Origin: Pantoea deleyi
GTDB taxonomy: Bacteria > Pseudomonadota > Gammaproteobacteria > Enterobacterales > Enterobacteriaceae
DNA length: 64,000 bases
Direction of reading: 5' to 3'
NCBI RefSeq assembly: GCF_022647325.1
Contig: NZ_CP071405.1
Span: forward strand, 2,604,001-2,668,000
Every line of letters begins with the position of its first letter. The stretch's first letter is position 1. Positions 21,761 through 31,406 of this stretch are shown piece by piece. Below the pieces are notes generated by a model. The model made no database searches, was not told the DNA's origin, and worked only from the letters and a program-made list of their open reading frames with translations. Position numbers and translations under genes: made by a program.

Positions 21761-22546
21761 ATGTTATTTACCCTGAAAAAAGTCATTGGCGGGCTACTTT
21801 TGCCCCTGCCGCTGCTGCTTTCGCTGATGGCGCTGGGCATTTTACTGCTTTGGTTTACGGGCTGGCAGAAAAGCGGCAAAACGCTAATCTCTGTCAGCTG
21901 GCTGCTTCTGCTGCTACTGAGCCTGCAACCGCTGGCCGATCGTCTGCTGCTGCCGCTGGACAGCCGCTATCCGACCTGGAACGGCACCGAGAAAGTGGAC
22001 TACATTGTGGTACTCGGCGGGGGCTATACGTTTAATCCGGCCTGGGCGCCCAGCTCAAATCTGCTGAATAACAGCCTGCCGCGCGTGGCGGAAGGCATCC
22101 GCCAGTGGCAGCGGAATCCGCAGGCCACCCTGATCTTCACCGGCGCGGCCGGAGGCACCAATCCCAAAAGCAGCGCCTGGGTGGCCGCGCAGGTGGCGGA
22201 GAGTCTGGGTGTCGCCCCCAATCATATTCAGATTCTCGATCAGCCGCGCGATACGGCGGATGAAGCCCGGGCGGTGAAAGAGACGGTAGGCGATCGCCCA
22301 TTCCTGCTGGTCACCTCCGCGAACCATATGCCGCGGGCCATCCGCTTCTTCCACGCGGTCGGGTTGCAGCCGATCGCTGCGCCCGCCAATCAGCTGGCGA
22401 TTACCTCGCCGCTGAATGGATGGGAACGGGCTATCCCTTCGTCGATCTGGCTGAGTCACAGTGAACGCGCCGTCTATGAAACACTGGGCACGCTGCTGCA
22501 GCGGCTCCGGGGCGGGAATGTTGAATCAGCCGAGCCAGGGCAGTAG
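21761..22546 (+). CDS. elyC: ElyC (YcbC), DUF218 envelope biogenesis factor
   Basis: 261 residues from the start MLFTLKKVIGGLLLPLPLLL, which matches E. coli; the open frame extends upstream to 21659 but without homology there. Two hydrophobic segments at about residues 8-30 and 38-55 give an inner-membrane anchor. They are followed by a periplasmic DUF218 domain with VDYIVVLGGGYTFN, FTGAAGG and FLLVTSANHMPRA. In E. coli ElyC supports peptidoglycan assembly at low temperature, apparently by handling undecaprenyl-linked lipid carrier. Its 3' end overlaps the 3' end of ycbJ by 21 bases, tail to tail. Confidence 0.93.
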   Translation: MLFTLKKVIGGLLLPLPLLLSLMALGILLLWFTGWQKSGKTLISVSWLLLLLLSLQPLADRLLLPLDSRYPTWNGTEKVDYIVVLGGGYTFNPAWAPSSNLLNNSLPRVAEGIRQWQRNPQATLIFTGAAGGTNPKSSAWVAAQVAESLGVAPNHIQILDQPRDTADEARAVKETVGDRPFLLVTSANHMPRAIRFFHAVGLQPIAAPANQLAITSPLNGWERAIPSSIWLSHSERAVYETLGTLLQRLRGGNVESAEPGQ

Positions 22547-23419
22547 CTGCGAACGCGCGTAATCGAAACGGGCACGATTGAAGAGGCCGGTCTGAACCAT
22601 CTGATCGATGCAGTCCCAGAGCTGGTAAACCCATCGCCGCCAGAGAAAGCCTTCGGAAACCGGTGCCCGCTGCAGATAAGTGTGCAGCAGCGCCGTTTCA
22701 GCGGGCGAGCCGTCCAGGTGAATCAGATCGTATTCACGCGGAGCCCAAAGGATAGTGCCCGGCTGGGTCATCGCGATTAACTGATCGCTGCGGCTGTTTT
22801 TCAGCATACTCTGCAGCCGCACATTGCCGTGCACCATCACGCAGGGATCGTCGAAGTCGCGGAACAGATGCGCCAGCCGCGCCCGGCAGCGAAACAGCAC
22901 CTGCCGATCGTCCAGCGTAAAGGCGGGCGGTCGCAGGTAGCCCAGCGTAGCCCACAATACCTCCACCCGCTGCGCATACCAGGCGGGCCAGCGGTTCTGC
23001 TGGGTGCTGTCAACCGTTCCTACCAGGCCGTGACTGTCAAGCCGGTGCCAGGCCAGCAGCCCTTCGACCACCTGTTCACAGAACTGATCCCAGCGCTCCG
23101 CATCGCGCGCAGGCGCTTCCGCCGTCACGCCATTCAGGCGCCCCAGCAGAAGCATTTCGTGAGCGGGAGGCTGCTGGCTCATCACCAGACCATAGACGGC
23201 GGGCACGGCGATCAGCCCGGCCTGCCCCAGCAGCGCCAGCTTTCTGGCTTCCATCGCCGCCCGGCCCTGATGACGAAAATATCTGGCCACCACGGGCATC
23301 GGACGCCCTTCCCGATCGTAGAGCGCATAAAGCCGGGTCGGCGGATGTTCGCTGATGAGTTCGAGGCGGCTGATGGTTTCCCCCAGCGCCAGCGTGAGTT
23401 CCGATTTGAGCTGTTCCAT
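22526..23419 (-). CDS. ycbJ: YcbJ, degenerate aminoglycoside-phosphotransferase-like protein
   Basis: 297 residues, the same length as E. coli YcbJ, function unknown. The C-terminal half resembles the APH/choline-kinase fold: VMVHGNVRLQSMLKNSRSDQ occupies the place of the catalytic loop HGDxxxxN, and ILWAPREYDLIHLD the place of the stretch after the metal-binding Asp. The catalytic Asp is Asn (H197-G198-N199) and the usual downstream Asn is Ser, so it looks unable to act as a normal kinase. The E. coli protein, as I recall it, has the same HGN. It overlaps elyC tail to tail. It lies 107 bases downstream of kdsB's stop side and has its own start; no operon partner is certain. Confidence 0.88.
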   Translation of the reverse strand: MEQLKSELTLALGETISRLELISEHPPTRLYALYDREGRPMPVVARYFRHQGRAAMEARKLALLGQAGLIAVPAVYGLVMSQQPPAHEMLLLGRLNGVTAEAPARDAERWDQFCEQVVEGLLAWHRLDSHGLVGTVDSTQQNRWPAWYAQRVEVLWATLGYLRPPAFTLDDRQVLFRCRARLAHLFRDFDDPCVMVHGNVRLQSMLKNSRSDQLIAMTQPGTILWAPREYDLIHLDGSPAETALLHTYLQRAPVSEGFLWRRWVYQLWDCIDQMVQTGLFNRARFDYARSQLLPWLG

Positions 23420-23499
23420 ACGGCATCCTCCTCAGATGAAGATCACACTATCCTGAAGGAAGTCTGGGCGTTTAGCGGCGGATCAAAATTTGTGCTGAA

Positions 23500-23520
23500 G
23501 CGGGGAGACGGGCTCCCCGC
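23500..23520 (-). terminator. Hairpin downstream of kdsB, possible terminator
   Basis: The 8-base arms GCGGGGAG/CTCCCCGC with a 5-base loop lie 7 bases after the kdsB stop on the minus strand. The run that follows is not T rich, so it may be a Rho-assisted or 3'-protecting structure. Confidence 0.45.
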
Positions 23521-23526
23521 TATTTG

Positions 23527-24276
23527 TCAGGCGTGCATCGCGTCGCGGACGCGTTGCAAATCCTCAGGCGTATCGACGCCAACGCTGGGGATCGCTTTCG
23601 CTACGGCAACGTGAATTTTCTCGCCGTACCACAGCACACGCAGCTGCTCCAGCAGCTCAATCTGCTCCAGCGGACAGGGCGCCCAGGCAACGTAGCGCCG
23701 GATAAAACCGGCACGATAGGCGTAGATGCCGATGTGACGCAGCAGGGTCTCGCCGATCTGCTCGCGCGAGGCGGCGTAACGCTCACGATCCCAGGGAATG
23801 GTCGCCCGTGAGAAGTAGAGCGCGTACCCTTTCTCATCCATCACGACTTTCACCGCGTTCGGATTAAAGGCCTCTTCGGCATCGGTGATCGGTACGGCCA
23901 GCGTCGCCATGCCGGCCGACGATCCTGCCAGGTTCGTGGCTACCTGGCGCACAATCTCAGCCGGGATCATAGGCTCGTCGCCCTGAACGTTGACGATGAT
24001 TTCATCGTCGGCAAACTGATATTTTTCGACCACTTCGGCCAGCCGCTCCGTGCCGGACTGGTGATCGACGCGCGTCATGCAGACTTCGCCGCCAGCCGCT
24101 TCCACCGCCTGCGCCACGTCAGGGTGGTCGGTCGCGACAATGACCCGGCTGGCACCCGATTCACGGGCGCGCTCCATTACATGCACCACCATCGGTTTAC
24201 CGTGGATGTCGAGCAAGGGCTTTCCGGGCAGGCGGGTTGAGGCATAACGCGCCGGAATGATGGCGGTAAAACTCAT
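23527..24276 (-). CDS. kdsB: 3-deoxy-manno-octulosonate cytidylyltransferase
   Basis: Activates Kdo as CMP-Kdo for transfer to lipid A. 249 residues (E. coli 248). The nucleotidyltransferase start is [20 protein letters not shown] with the [15 protein letters not shown] segment; [13 protein letters not shown] carries the metal-binding aspartate. The CMP-Kdo product feeds WaaA, acting beside the LpxK and MsbA steps encoded a few kilobases upstream. It overlaps ycaR by 4 bases (ATGA) and is the last gene of the block. Confidence 0.98.
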   Translation of the reverse strand: MSFTAIIPARYASTRLPGKPLLDIHGKPMVVHVMERARESGASRVIVATDHPDVAQAVEAAGGEVCMTRVDHQSGTERLAEVVEKYQFADDEIIVNVQGDEPMIPAEIVRQVATNLAGSSAGMATLAVPITDAEEAFNPNAVKVVMDEKGYALYFSRATIPWDRERYAASREQIGETLLRHIGIYAYRAGFIRRYVAWAPCPLEQIELLEQLRVLWYGEKIHVAVAKAIPSVGVDTPEDLQRVRDAMHA

Positions 24277-24455
24277 GGATGAATCTCTTCAACAGAGAGC
24301 GTGCGCGCTTCCGTTTCCAGCAGCACCGGAATGCCCTCTCTGACCGGGAAGGCCAGGCCGTCAGGTTTGCAGATCAGCTCCTGCTGAGCATTGTTGAAGT
24401 AGAGTTTGCCATTACAAACCGGGCAGGCAACGATTTCGAGTAAACGATGATCCAT
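24273..24455 (-). CDS. ycaR: YcaR, small Trm112-like protein (UPF0434)
   Basis: 60 residues, the same length as E. coli Yca[21 protein letters not shown] carries a single CxxC pair, followed by an [20 protein letters not shown] segment typical of the Trm112-like fold. Trm112 proteins activate methyltransferases in eukaryotes; the bacterial role is not known. It is translationally coupled to kdsB and in E. coli is always seen beside it. Confidence 0.94.
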   Translation of the reverse strand: MDHRLLEIVACPVCNGKLYFNNAQQELICKPDGLAFPVREGIPVLLETEARTLSVEEIHP

Positions 24456-24559
24456 ATGTCCTCCATCAGGGACCGAATGCTTGAGGGTTAAAGCATACCA
24501 TAGCGCGGCGCAGGCGGGATGGGGTAAAACGTCTTACGCGGTGGCGGCCGTAACAGCGA

Positions 24560-25774
24560 TCACGGCAGCGTCCAGTGCGTGGGCCATTGCTCCCTGAGTG
24601 AATCGGGTGCCTGCATGAGAGTAACGCTCTCCGCTCCCTGCCAGGCCGCAAACCGTTCGATAGCGCGCCGGATGTCGGTGACAAAACGCGCCGTGACGCG
24701 CGTCTCCGCTTCGAGCCAGATGTTTTTAATCTCCAGCTGTCTGGCCTGACGCAGCATACGGGCATCGAGCCGCCCTTTTATCTCGCCGCGATGCAGGATG
24801 GGTAACACGAAATAGCCAAATTTGCGCTTTTCCGCCGGGGTGTAACACTCGATGCGGTAGTCAAAGCCGAACAGCGCCAGCGCGCGTTTGCGATCCCACA
24901 CCACCGGATCAAAGGGCGACAGCAGCGCGCTGTGGGTCGCCTGCAGAGGCGTTTCCAGTAGCGGCAGAAGGTCGCGATGCAGCCACATCGCCCCCAGCGC
25001 TTCAGCGTTAACGGCGATCAGTTCCCCCGCCGCTTCGGCCTCCGCGATAAAGGCGTTCACGGGAGCCCGCTTCAGACGATAGTAGTCGGGCAGCCAGGCC
25101 GCACGAAATATCCCTAAGCTACGGGCGCTGTTCAGCAGCATCTGACGGATTGCCTCCGCCTCGCTGATACCCTGTTGCGCATCCTGCCACTCCGGCATCA
25201 CGCGACTGCGGAGATCGTAGACGCGCTGGAAATTGCGGCGTTCGGCAACCATCAGCTCACCGGCGCTGAAGAGGTTTTCCAGATGGCGCTTGTGCGGTTT
25301 CCATGCCCACCATCCCGCTGGCGTCTTAACCGTCGGGGTAAAGTCGGCGGCGCGCACCGGGCCGTGATCCCTGATCTGCTGCAGTAACTCCGCGATCTCC
25401 TGCTGATGTTCAGCGACCCACTGTGCGTTATATTTCCAGCCCAGACGTTCCGGCGACAGCATGCGATGACGCAGCAGTCTGTAATCAGATCGCGGAATAA
25501 AGCAGGCTTCGTGTGCCCAGTACTCAAAAATCTCGCCCTTTGCCAGCGCCTGTTCGAGCCATACCCCAGGATAGTGACCCAGACGACTGAACAGGACTAT
25601 ATAGGGGCTACGGGCCACTACATGGATGGTGTCGATTTGCAGCAGCGACATGCGGGAGATGCAATCAGTCAGATCCTGATAAACTGCACGTTTTGCTGGC
25701 GGGCGTAGCAGGCCCTGCGCGGCGAGATGAAGGTGGCGTGCCTGTTGTAACGAAAGTGAATGCGGGGTATTCAT
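24560..25774 (-). CDS. ycaQ: YcaQ, DNA glycosylase for interstrand crosslinks
   Basis: 404 residues (E. coli 410), member of the HTH_42/AlkZ superfamily. The family catalytic motif, Q-x-D in the YcaQ branch, is present as Q46-I47-D48 in SLLQIDTIHVVARSPYIVLF. Other shared blocks are YWAHEACFIPRSDYRLLRHRM, GWWAWKPHKRHLENLF and LLSPFDPVVWDRKRA. E. coli YcaQ removes nitrogen-mustard-type crosslinked bases. It sits between lpxK and ycaR but has no functional tie to lipid A. There is a 39-base gap to lpxK, and 104 bases separate it from ycaR. Confidence 0.94.
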   Translation of the reverse strand: MNTPHSLSLQQARHLHLAAQGLLRPPAKRAVYQDLTDCISRMSLLQIDTIHVVARSPYIVLFSRLGHYPGVWLEQALAKGEIFEYWAHEACFIPRSDYRLLRHRMLSPERLGWKYNAQWVAEHQQEIAELLQQIRDHGPVRAADFTPTVKTPAGWWAWKPHKRHLENLFSAGELMVAERRNFQRVYDLRSRVMPEWQDAQQGISEAEAIRQMLLNSARSLGIFRAAWLPDYYRLKRAPVNAFIAEAEAAGELIAVNAEALGAMWLHRDLLPLLETPLQATHSALLSPFDPVVWDRKRALALFGFDYRIECYTPAEKRKFGYFVLPILHRGEIKGRLDARMLRQARQLEIKNIWLEAETRVTARFVTDIRRAIERFAAWQGAESVTLMQAPDSLREQWPTHWTLP

Positions 25775-25813
25775 CCTCTTCCTTATCAGGCTCTGCCTGA
25801 AGGGGGGCCGCCG

Positions 25814-26800
25814 TCAGGGCTGGCGGCGGCAGAGTTGTTCGATATCGTCCAGCAGCGGTGCCACGGCGGTGCCGGTTAACCGGGCATCGACTGGCAGATA
25901 CCACCACGCGGGCTGGGCAAAGTCGCGGCATTTCACCGCATCTTTTTCGGTCATCAGCAACTGCTGGCTGCCCTGAAGCAGTCGGGTCAGCTCTTCTTTA
26001 CTGTAAGCGTGATGGTCGGCAAAGGCGATCTCTGCCACCGGCGTTATGCCCTGCTGTTTCAGCGTGGTAAAGAAACGGGGAGGATGACCGATCCCGGCCA
26101 TCGCCACCACCTTACCCAGTTGCGCAGGCGGGCAGGTTTCACCGGTCAGCAGGTTAGTCGCCAGCCCCGGCTGAAGCTGCATGGCGATCTCGCCAGGCTG
26201 CGCTTCGCCTCCGTTGACGATTACGGCGTCGACCTGATGCAGCCGATCGGCACGTTCGCGCATCGGACCGGCAGGCAACCACCAGCCGTTGCCGAAACGA
26301 CGCACACCGTCCACCACCACAATTTCCCGATCGCGCTGCAGAGCATAATGCTGCAGGCCGTCGTCCGTGATGATCGCATCCAGCGGACCCTGCGCCAGTA
26401 ACGCCTCGATCGCCTGTCGCCGTTTCGGGGCGACCGCGACCGGGGCCGCCGTGCGCTGGGCGATCAGCACCGGTTCATCACCGGCCTGTTCCGTGCGGGT
26501 CTGCGCGGTTACCAGCAAAGGGTAGCGATCGGCCCTGCCGCCATAGCCGCGGGAAACCACGCCGACGCGCAGGCCGCGCTGCTGCAGCGCCGCAACCAGC
26601 CAGATCACCACCGGCGTTTTGCCATTGCCGCCCGCCGTTAAGTTTCCCACCACCACAACCGGCAGCGGCGCGCGCCAGCTTTTACGCCAGCCGCGCCGGT
26701 AACTCAGGCGTATCAGAGCCGTGATCGCCCCATACAGCAGGCTGAGAGGCCACAGCAGCAGCCACAGAGGCGATCGACCGCTCCAGATACGTTCTATCAT
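25814..26800 (-). CDS. lpxK: Tetraacyldisaccharide 4'-kinase
   Basis: Phosphorylates the 4' position of the lipid A disaccharide precursor at the inner-membrane surface. 328 residues, equal to E. coli. The N-terminal membrane-associated segment is [20 protein letters not shown], and the P-loop-like motif is [20 protein letters not shown] (Walker A with GGNGKTP). Further conserved blocks are RGYGG and ITDDGLQHY. Its start overlaps the end of msbA (ATGA), the same coupling as in E. coli. Confidence 0.98.
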   Translation of the reverse strand: MIERIWSGRSPLWLLLWPLSLLYGAITALIRLSYRRGWRKSWRAPLPVVVVGNLTAGGNGKTPVVIWLVAALQQRGLRVGVVSRGYGGRADRYPLLVTAQTRTEQAGDEPVLIAQRTAAPVAVAPKRRQAIEALLAQGPLDAIITDDGLQHYALQRDREIVVVDGVRRFGNGWWLPAGPMRERADRLHQVDAVIVNGGEAQPGEIAMQLQPGLATNLLTGETCPPAQLGKVVAMAGIGHPPRFFTTLKQQGITPVAEIAFADHHAYSKEELTRLLQGSQQLLMTEKDAVKCRDFAQPAWWYLPVDARLTGTAVAPLLDDIEQLCRRQP

Positions 26801-28545
26801 TGGCCGAATTGCATCTTGTGCAGCTGGGCATAGGCACCGCGCTCTTCCAGCAGTGCCTGATGCGTTCCGCGTTCCACAATCTGACCATCTTCGATCACCA
26901 CGATCTCATCCGCCTTTTCAATGGTAGAGAGTCGGTGCGCGATGACCAGCGAGGTCCGGTTCTTCTGCAGCTCGTCCAGTGCCGACTGAATCGCGCGTTC
27001 CGACTCGGTATCCAGCGCAGAGGTGGCTTCATCGAGGATCAGGATAGGGCAATCGCGCAGCAGCGCACGGGCAATCGCAATACGCTGACGCTGACCACCG
27101 GACAACAGCACGCCGTTCTCACCGATCACGGTGTCCAGGCCTTTATCCATCTTATTGATGAAGTCCATGGCATGCGCCATCGTGGCCGCCCGCTCGATCT
27201 CTTCACGGCTGTATTGCTCACTGCGCGCATACGCAATGTTGTTGGCGATGGTATCGTTAAAGAGGTGCACATTCTGCGACACCAGGGCGACCTGGTTACG
27301 CAGCGAACGCAGGCTGTACTCACGCAGATCGTGACCGTCCAGACGGATTTCGCCCTCCTGAATGTCATAAAAACGGGTCAGCAGGCTCGCCATCGTCGAT
27401 TTACCGGAACCGGAACGGCCCACCAGCGCCACCGTCTTGCCTGCCGGCAGCGACAGGTTGATATGGCGGAGCGCCGGGATGTCGCGACCCGGATAGGTAA
27501 AGGTCACATCGCGGAATTCGATATCCCCTTTCGCGCGGGTTATTTCGCGCGTGCCGTTATCCACTTCCTGCTCGCTGTCCAGAATCGAGAACAGGGTCTG
27601 ACAGGCCGCCATGCCGCGCTGGAACTGGGCATTGACGTTGGTCAGGGATTTCAGCGGACGCATCAGGGCGATCATTGAGGAGAAGACGACGGTGATCGTA
27701 CCGGCGGTCAGGGTATCCATGACGCTGGGGAAGCTGGCGGCATAGAGAACAAACGCCAGGGCCAGCGAGGCGATCAGCTGAATAACCGGATCGGAGATAG
27801 AGGACGCCGAAACCAGCTTCATGCCCTGCTGACGCATACGGTTACTGACGCGGGAGAAACGTTCGGACTCAATCTCCTGCCCGCCAAAGATCAGCACCTC
27901 TTTGTGCCCTTTCAGCATCTGTTCGGCGCTGGTCGTGACCTGTCCCATGGTGTTCTGCATGCTTTTGCTGATTGAGCGGAAGCGTTTGGAGACGGTGCGG
28001 ATCGCAAAGGAGACGATGGGGGCCAGAACAATCAGGATCAACGACAGCTGCCAGCTGTAGTAGAACATCATGATAAACAGACCAATGATGGAGGCCCCTT
28101 CACGCACCACGGTGACCAGTGCGCCGGAAGAAGAGGAGGCAACCTGCTCTGAGTCGTAGGTTATGCGCGACAGCAGGGTTCCGGTCGACTGCTGGTCAAA
28201 AAATGACACCGGCATGCCCATCATATGGCTGAACAGCCGACGGCGGATGTTCATCACGACATTACCCGAGACCCAGGAGATGCAGTAGCTGGAAATATAA
28301 CTGGTTACGCCGCGGACCAGCATCAGGCCAATCACCACCAACGGCATCCACAGCATTACCGACCTGTCCGCTTTACCAAAGCCATCGTCCAGTAATGGTT
28401 TCAACAGGGAGAGCATTAAGGCGTCGCCCGCAGCATTAATAATCAGGGCGACCGAGGCCACAATCAATCCCGCTTTATTCGGCGCGATCATCGGCCAGAG
28501 TCGGCGAAACGTCTGCCACGTAGAGAGATCTTTATCTTGATGCAT
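26797..28545 (-). CDS. msbA: Lipid A export ATP-binding/permease MsbA
   Basis: Homodimeric ABC exporter that flips core-lipid A across the inner membrane. 582 residues, identical in length to E. coli. Six transmembrane helices occupy the N-terminal half. The C-terminal ABC domain has Walker [10 protein letters not shown], signature LSGGQRQR, Walker [13 protein letters not shown] and the switch histidine in [11 protein letters not shown]. It is flanked by comEC and lpxK; the 34-base gap after comEC suggests some read-through. Confidence 0.99.
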   Translation of the reverse strand: MHQDKDLSTWQTFRRLWPMIAPNKAGLIVASVALIINAAGDALMLSLLKPLLDDGFGKADRSVMLWMPLVVIGLMLVRGVTSYISSYCISWVSGNVVMNIRRRLFSHMMGMPVSFFDQQSTGTLLSRITYDSEQVASSSSGALVTVVREGASIIGLFIMMFYYSWQLSLILIVLAPIVSFAIRTVSKRFRSISKSMQNTMGQVTTSAEQMLKGHKEVLIFGGQEIESERFSRVSNRMRQQGMKLVSASSISDPVIQLIASLALAFVLYAASFPSVMDTLTAGTITVVFSSMIALMRPLKSLTNVNAQFQRGMAACQTLFSILDSEQEVDNGTREITRAKGDIEFRDVTFTYPGRDIPALRHINLSLPAGKTVALVGRSGSGKSTMASLLTRFYDIQEGEIRLDGHDLREYSLRSLRNQVALVSQNVHLFNDTIANNIAYARSEQYSREEIERAATMAHAMDFINKMDKGLDTVIGENGVLLSGGQRQRIAIARALLRDCPILILDEATSALDTESERAIQSALDELQKNRTSLVIAHRLSTIEKADEIVVIEDGQIVERGTHQALLEERGAYAQLHKMQFGQ

Positions 28546-28579
28546 TATTTATTCACGCTGTTGGAAATAGCCGGCCATT

Positions 28580-30835
28580 CTACCTGGATTCGTCTTTGAC
28601 GCCAAACCACTGATGATACCAGCGGGGCATTAATTGTTCCCGCAGGCCAGAAATCTGCACCCTGCCCTGCGCAATCCGGAGCGTGATTTGCCCGGATTGC
28701 CCCGTATCCAGCCAGCGAAAACCGGCCATCCGGTAATTTTTCAGCACCCGTTTCGCCGGCATTCGCCAGGCGTTGTAACGCGCCAGAGAGGCAATCGCGG
28801 TGTGGCCTGCCGCCCTGCGCAGCAGCAGCGAAGTTGATGAAGTCCGGCTGCCGTGGTGCGGCACCTGCAGGATATCGACCTTCAGTGCCTGCTTCTCCAG
28901 CGCCACCAGCTGCCGCTCCGCCTTTGCTTCAATATCCCCGGTCAGCATCAGCCGGATCCGGCCATCATCGACAATGATGACACAGGAGTCATTATTCCCC
29001 CCCGCCACGGGCGCCGTCAGCGGCCAGACCACCCGAAAACTGAGCTGCTGCCAGCGCCAGCGGGTGCCGCGCACGCAGGGCAGATGCGCCTTTTCTCCCA
29101 GCGCACTTCTGATCGGCACCGCTGGCCAGCGTTGCGTGATCGCCGCCAGCCCGCCGGTATGATCCTGATGTTTATGGCTCAGAATGATCTGTTTTAACCG
29201 CAGCTGCCTGCGCTCCAGCCACGGAATGATAATCCGGCTACCCGCGTTATCGTTCTGCCAGCGTGGTCCGGTGTCATACATCACCGCCTCGTGACCCTGG
29301 CTGATCACCAGGCTGAGGCCGTGGCCGATATCCAGCATATCGACGCGCCAGCCGGATCGTGGCGCGGGCTGGCGGCTCAGTATCATTGCCAGCGCCAGCG
29401 CGCAACTGCTGAACGGCAGAGAGAAGAAGAGCTGCGCACGCCAGAGAATCAGCCCGCCCCATACCATTACCGCGAACCAGGTAGTGCCATTCAGCGGCCA
29501 CCATCCGTCGGGCAGCAGCGTCAGAGAATAAAAGAGCGCGCGCAGCGACCAGTCGGCGGCCTGCCAGAAGAGCACCGACAGAGAAGCAAATGGCAGCAGC
29601 AATGCGAGCGTGATCAGCGGCATGGTCAGAAATGAGACGATCGGAATCGCCACCATATTCGCGACCAGCGCGGTAAGGCTGATGCCGTTAAAAATCGCCA
29701 CCTGCAGCGGCACCATCAGAATCATCATGCCGGCCTGCAGATGCAGCAGCTGCAGGGGCAGCCAGCGCCGCTGAAAGCGGAACGCCGCCGGCAGCGGAAA
29801 CCAGTGGTACCAGATCAGCAGCATGCCGACAGCCAGCACCGAGAGCCAGAAGCTGTCAGAGAGCACGGTTAAGGGATCCGTCACCAGCAGCAGCGCAATA
29901 CAGAATGTCCAGACCTGCCAGCTGTTCAGCTGAATACCGGCAAATCGGGTGATCGCCCACAGCGTCAGGGCCAGCAGGGAACGCTCTGCGGGAGGCTGCG
30001 CACCTGAGAGCCAGGTATAGAGTGCCGCCAGCAGCCAGCTTACCGCGAGAGGGAAAAGGTAGCCGATACAGCGGGCGGGCAGGAAAAATTGCACGCCACG
30101 CGCCAGCAGCCAGCCGGTGCTGGCGGCCAGCGCGATATGCATACCGGATATCGCCATCAGATGCGCGGTGCCGGTTTCCCGCAGTAGCTGTCGTGTCTGC
30201 GGGCTCATGCGATCCCGGATGCCAAACGCCAGCGCGTCCAGCGTCGCCTGTGTTGCCGTTGCGTGATTTCTCTCACGCTGCTTCAGAATAAAGCGCCAGC
30301 GGCCGTCACATCGCGCCTCCTCTACGCGCTGCCTGAGGATACGCCCCTGTAGCGGCGTATTGTTAGCCAGAGCAAAACGCTGCGCATCGAAGTCGCCCTC
30401 ATTGAGCCGGGCGTGAACCGGTCGCAGACGGAGCTGCATCTTCCAGCGCTGACCCGGACAGTAAAACTCCGGCTCAGCATCGAACCAGATCCAGGCAAAG
30501 CGAGGCGGAAAGATCATCCTGTCCTGCGCTGTTAACAGACGAACGCGCATCTGTTTTCGCTCTGTGCGAACCTCACTGATCTGAACCGTGAAGGCTGCCG
30601 GGCGTGCGGAAAGCTGTTCAATATCCCGCACCATCAGGCGGGCATCATTGCAGGCCCAGGCCAGCAGCAGCAGCGCGATAGCGATCAGACGGACGCAGGG
30701 GGATGAGCCGTGCTGCAGTAGCAGACCGGCAAGCAGCAGCGCTCCTGTCACCTCGCCCGAAGGCAGGTGGGGTATCAGCAGTAAAGGCAGTGTGGCAATA
30801 ATTGCCAGTCGCGCCAGAACGGTCCATGTCAGCAT
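28580..30835 (-). CDS. ycaI: YcaI, ComEC/Rec2 family membrane protein
   Basis: 751 residues (E. coli 754). Domain order is an N-terminal DUF4131 region with hydrophobic helices, then the Competence domain (GTAHLMAISGMHIALAASTG onward, with many transmembrane segments), then a C-terminal metallo-beta-lactamase-like domain (VDMLDIGHGLSLVIS, the metal motif SHKHQDHTGGL, MLTGDIEAKAE, PHHGSRTSS). Homologues form the DNA-uptake channel in competent bacteria; in enterobacteria the role is less clear, possibly use of DNA as a nutrient. It is first in the minus-strand block before msbA. Confidence 0.95.
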   Translation of the reverse strand: MLTWTVLARLAIIATLPLLLIPHLPSGEVTGALLLAGLLLQHGSSPCVRLIAIALLLLAWACNDARLMVRDIEQLSARPAAFTVQISEVRTERKQMRVRLLTAQDRMIFPPRFAWIWFDAEPEFYCPGQRWKMQLRLRPVHARLNEGDFDAQRFALANNTPLQGRILRQRVEEARCDGRWRFILKQRERNHATATQATLDALAFGIRDRMSPQTRQLLRETGTAHLMAISGMHIALAASTGWLLARGVQFFLPARCIGYLFPLAVSWLLAALYTWLSGAQPPAERSLLALTLWAITRFAGIQLNSWQVWTFCIALLLVTDPLTVLSDSFWLSVLAVGMLLIWYHWFPLPAAFRFQRRWLPLQLLHLQAGMMILMVPLQVAIFNGISLTALVANMVAIPIVSFLTMPLITLALLLPFASLSVLFWQAADWSLRALFYSLTLLPDGWWPLNGTTWFAVMVWGGLILWRAQLFFSLPFSSCALALAMILSRQPAPRSGWRVDMLDIGHGLSLVISQGHEAVMYDTGPRWQNDNAGSRIIIPWLERRQLRLKQIILSHKHQDHTGGLAAITQRWPAVPIRSALGEKAHLPCVRGTRWRWQQLSFRVVWPLTAPVAGGNNDSCVIIVDDGRIRLMLTGDIEAKAERQLVALEKQALKVDILQVPHHGSRTSSTSLLLRRAAGHTAIASLARYNAWRMPAKRVLKNYRMAGFRWLDTGQSGQITLRIAQGRVQISGLREQLMPRWYHQWFGVKDESR

Positions 30836-30991
30836 AATCGCGTCCCATCATTCACTCCGGCTATTCTGCGCAAAAGCGGAGAAAGCGACAGAAGAGGATC
30901 GGGCGGGTTCGGGATGCCTCGCAAAAAAAGTGTGGCATTACCGTGCAGATGACAGCGCGATGGAAATCAGGCCTGAGGGTGAATTGCAGGC

Positions 30992-31021
30992 AAAAAAAAA
31001 CGACATCCGGAGATGTCGTTT
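30992..31021 (-). terminator. Intrinsic terminator of ihfB
   Basis: On the minus strand the stem CGACATC/GATGTCG with a 4-base loop is followed by a run of nine T (AAAAAAAAA on the plus strand). It lies 20 bases after the ihfB stop. Confidence 0.93.
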
Positions 31022-31039
31022 ATCTGGTTCGGTATTAGC

Positions 31040-31324
31040 TTAGCCGTAGATGTTTGCGCGATCGCGCAGCTCTTTGCCTGGCTTAAAGTGGGGAACGTAT
31101 TTACCTTCCAGATCCACTTTGTCACCCGTTTTCGGGTTACGTCCAGTACGCGGAGCGCGATAGTGCAAAGAAAAACTGCCGAATCCCCGGATTTCGATAC
31201 GTTCGCCCTGTGCCAGCGTGGTGGCCATGTGCTCAAGCATCTCTTTTACTGCATCCTCAACGACTTTCGCCGGTATATGAGTATGCTGTCCCGCCAGTCT
31301 TTCAATCAGTTCTGACTTGGTCAT
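31040..31324 (-). CDS. ihfB: Integration host factor subunit beta
   Basis: DNA-bending HU/IHF family protein that pairs with IhfA. 94 residues, the same as E. coli. It begins [20 protein letters not shown]; the arm carrying the intercalating proline is in [14 protein letters not shown]. It lies 82 bases downstream of rpsA and is probably transcribed both from rpsA and from its own promoter, as in E. coli. Confidence 0.99.
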   Translation of the reverse strand: MTKSELIERLAGQHTHIPAKVVEDAVKEMLEHMATTLAQGERIEIRGFGSFSLHYRAPRTGRNPKTGDKVDLEGKYVPHFKPGKELRDRANIYG

Positions 31325-31370
31325 GTAACCTCCGGTTTATCCCTGTTGGAATGAATGACAGCTTTTACCG

Positions 31371-31394
31371 AAACCGGGTGGTTGCCCACCCGGT
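31371..31394 (-). other. Hairpin between rpsA and ihfB
   Basis: The 9-base arms ACCGGGTGG/CCACCCGGT with a 4-base loop lie 12 bases after the rpsA stop, followed on the minus strand only by TTT. It may be a partial terminator limiting read-through into ihfB, or a 3'-end stabiliser. Confidence 0.6.
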
Positions 31395-31406
31395 GCTTCA
31401 GGTCGA

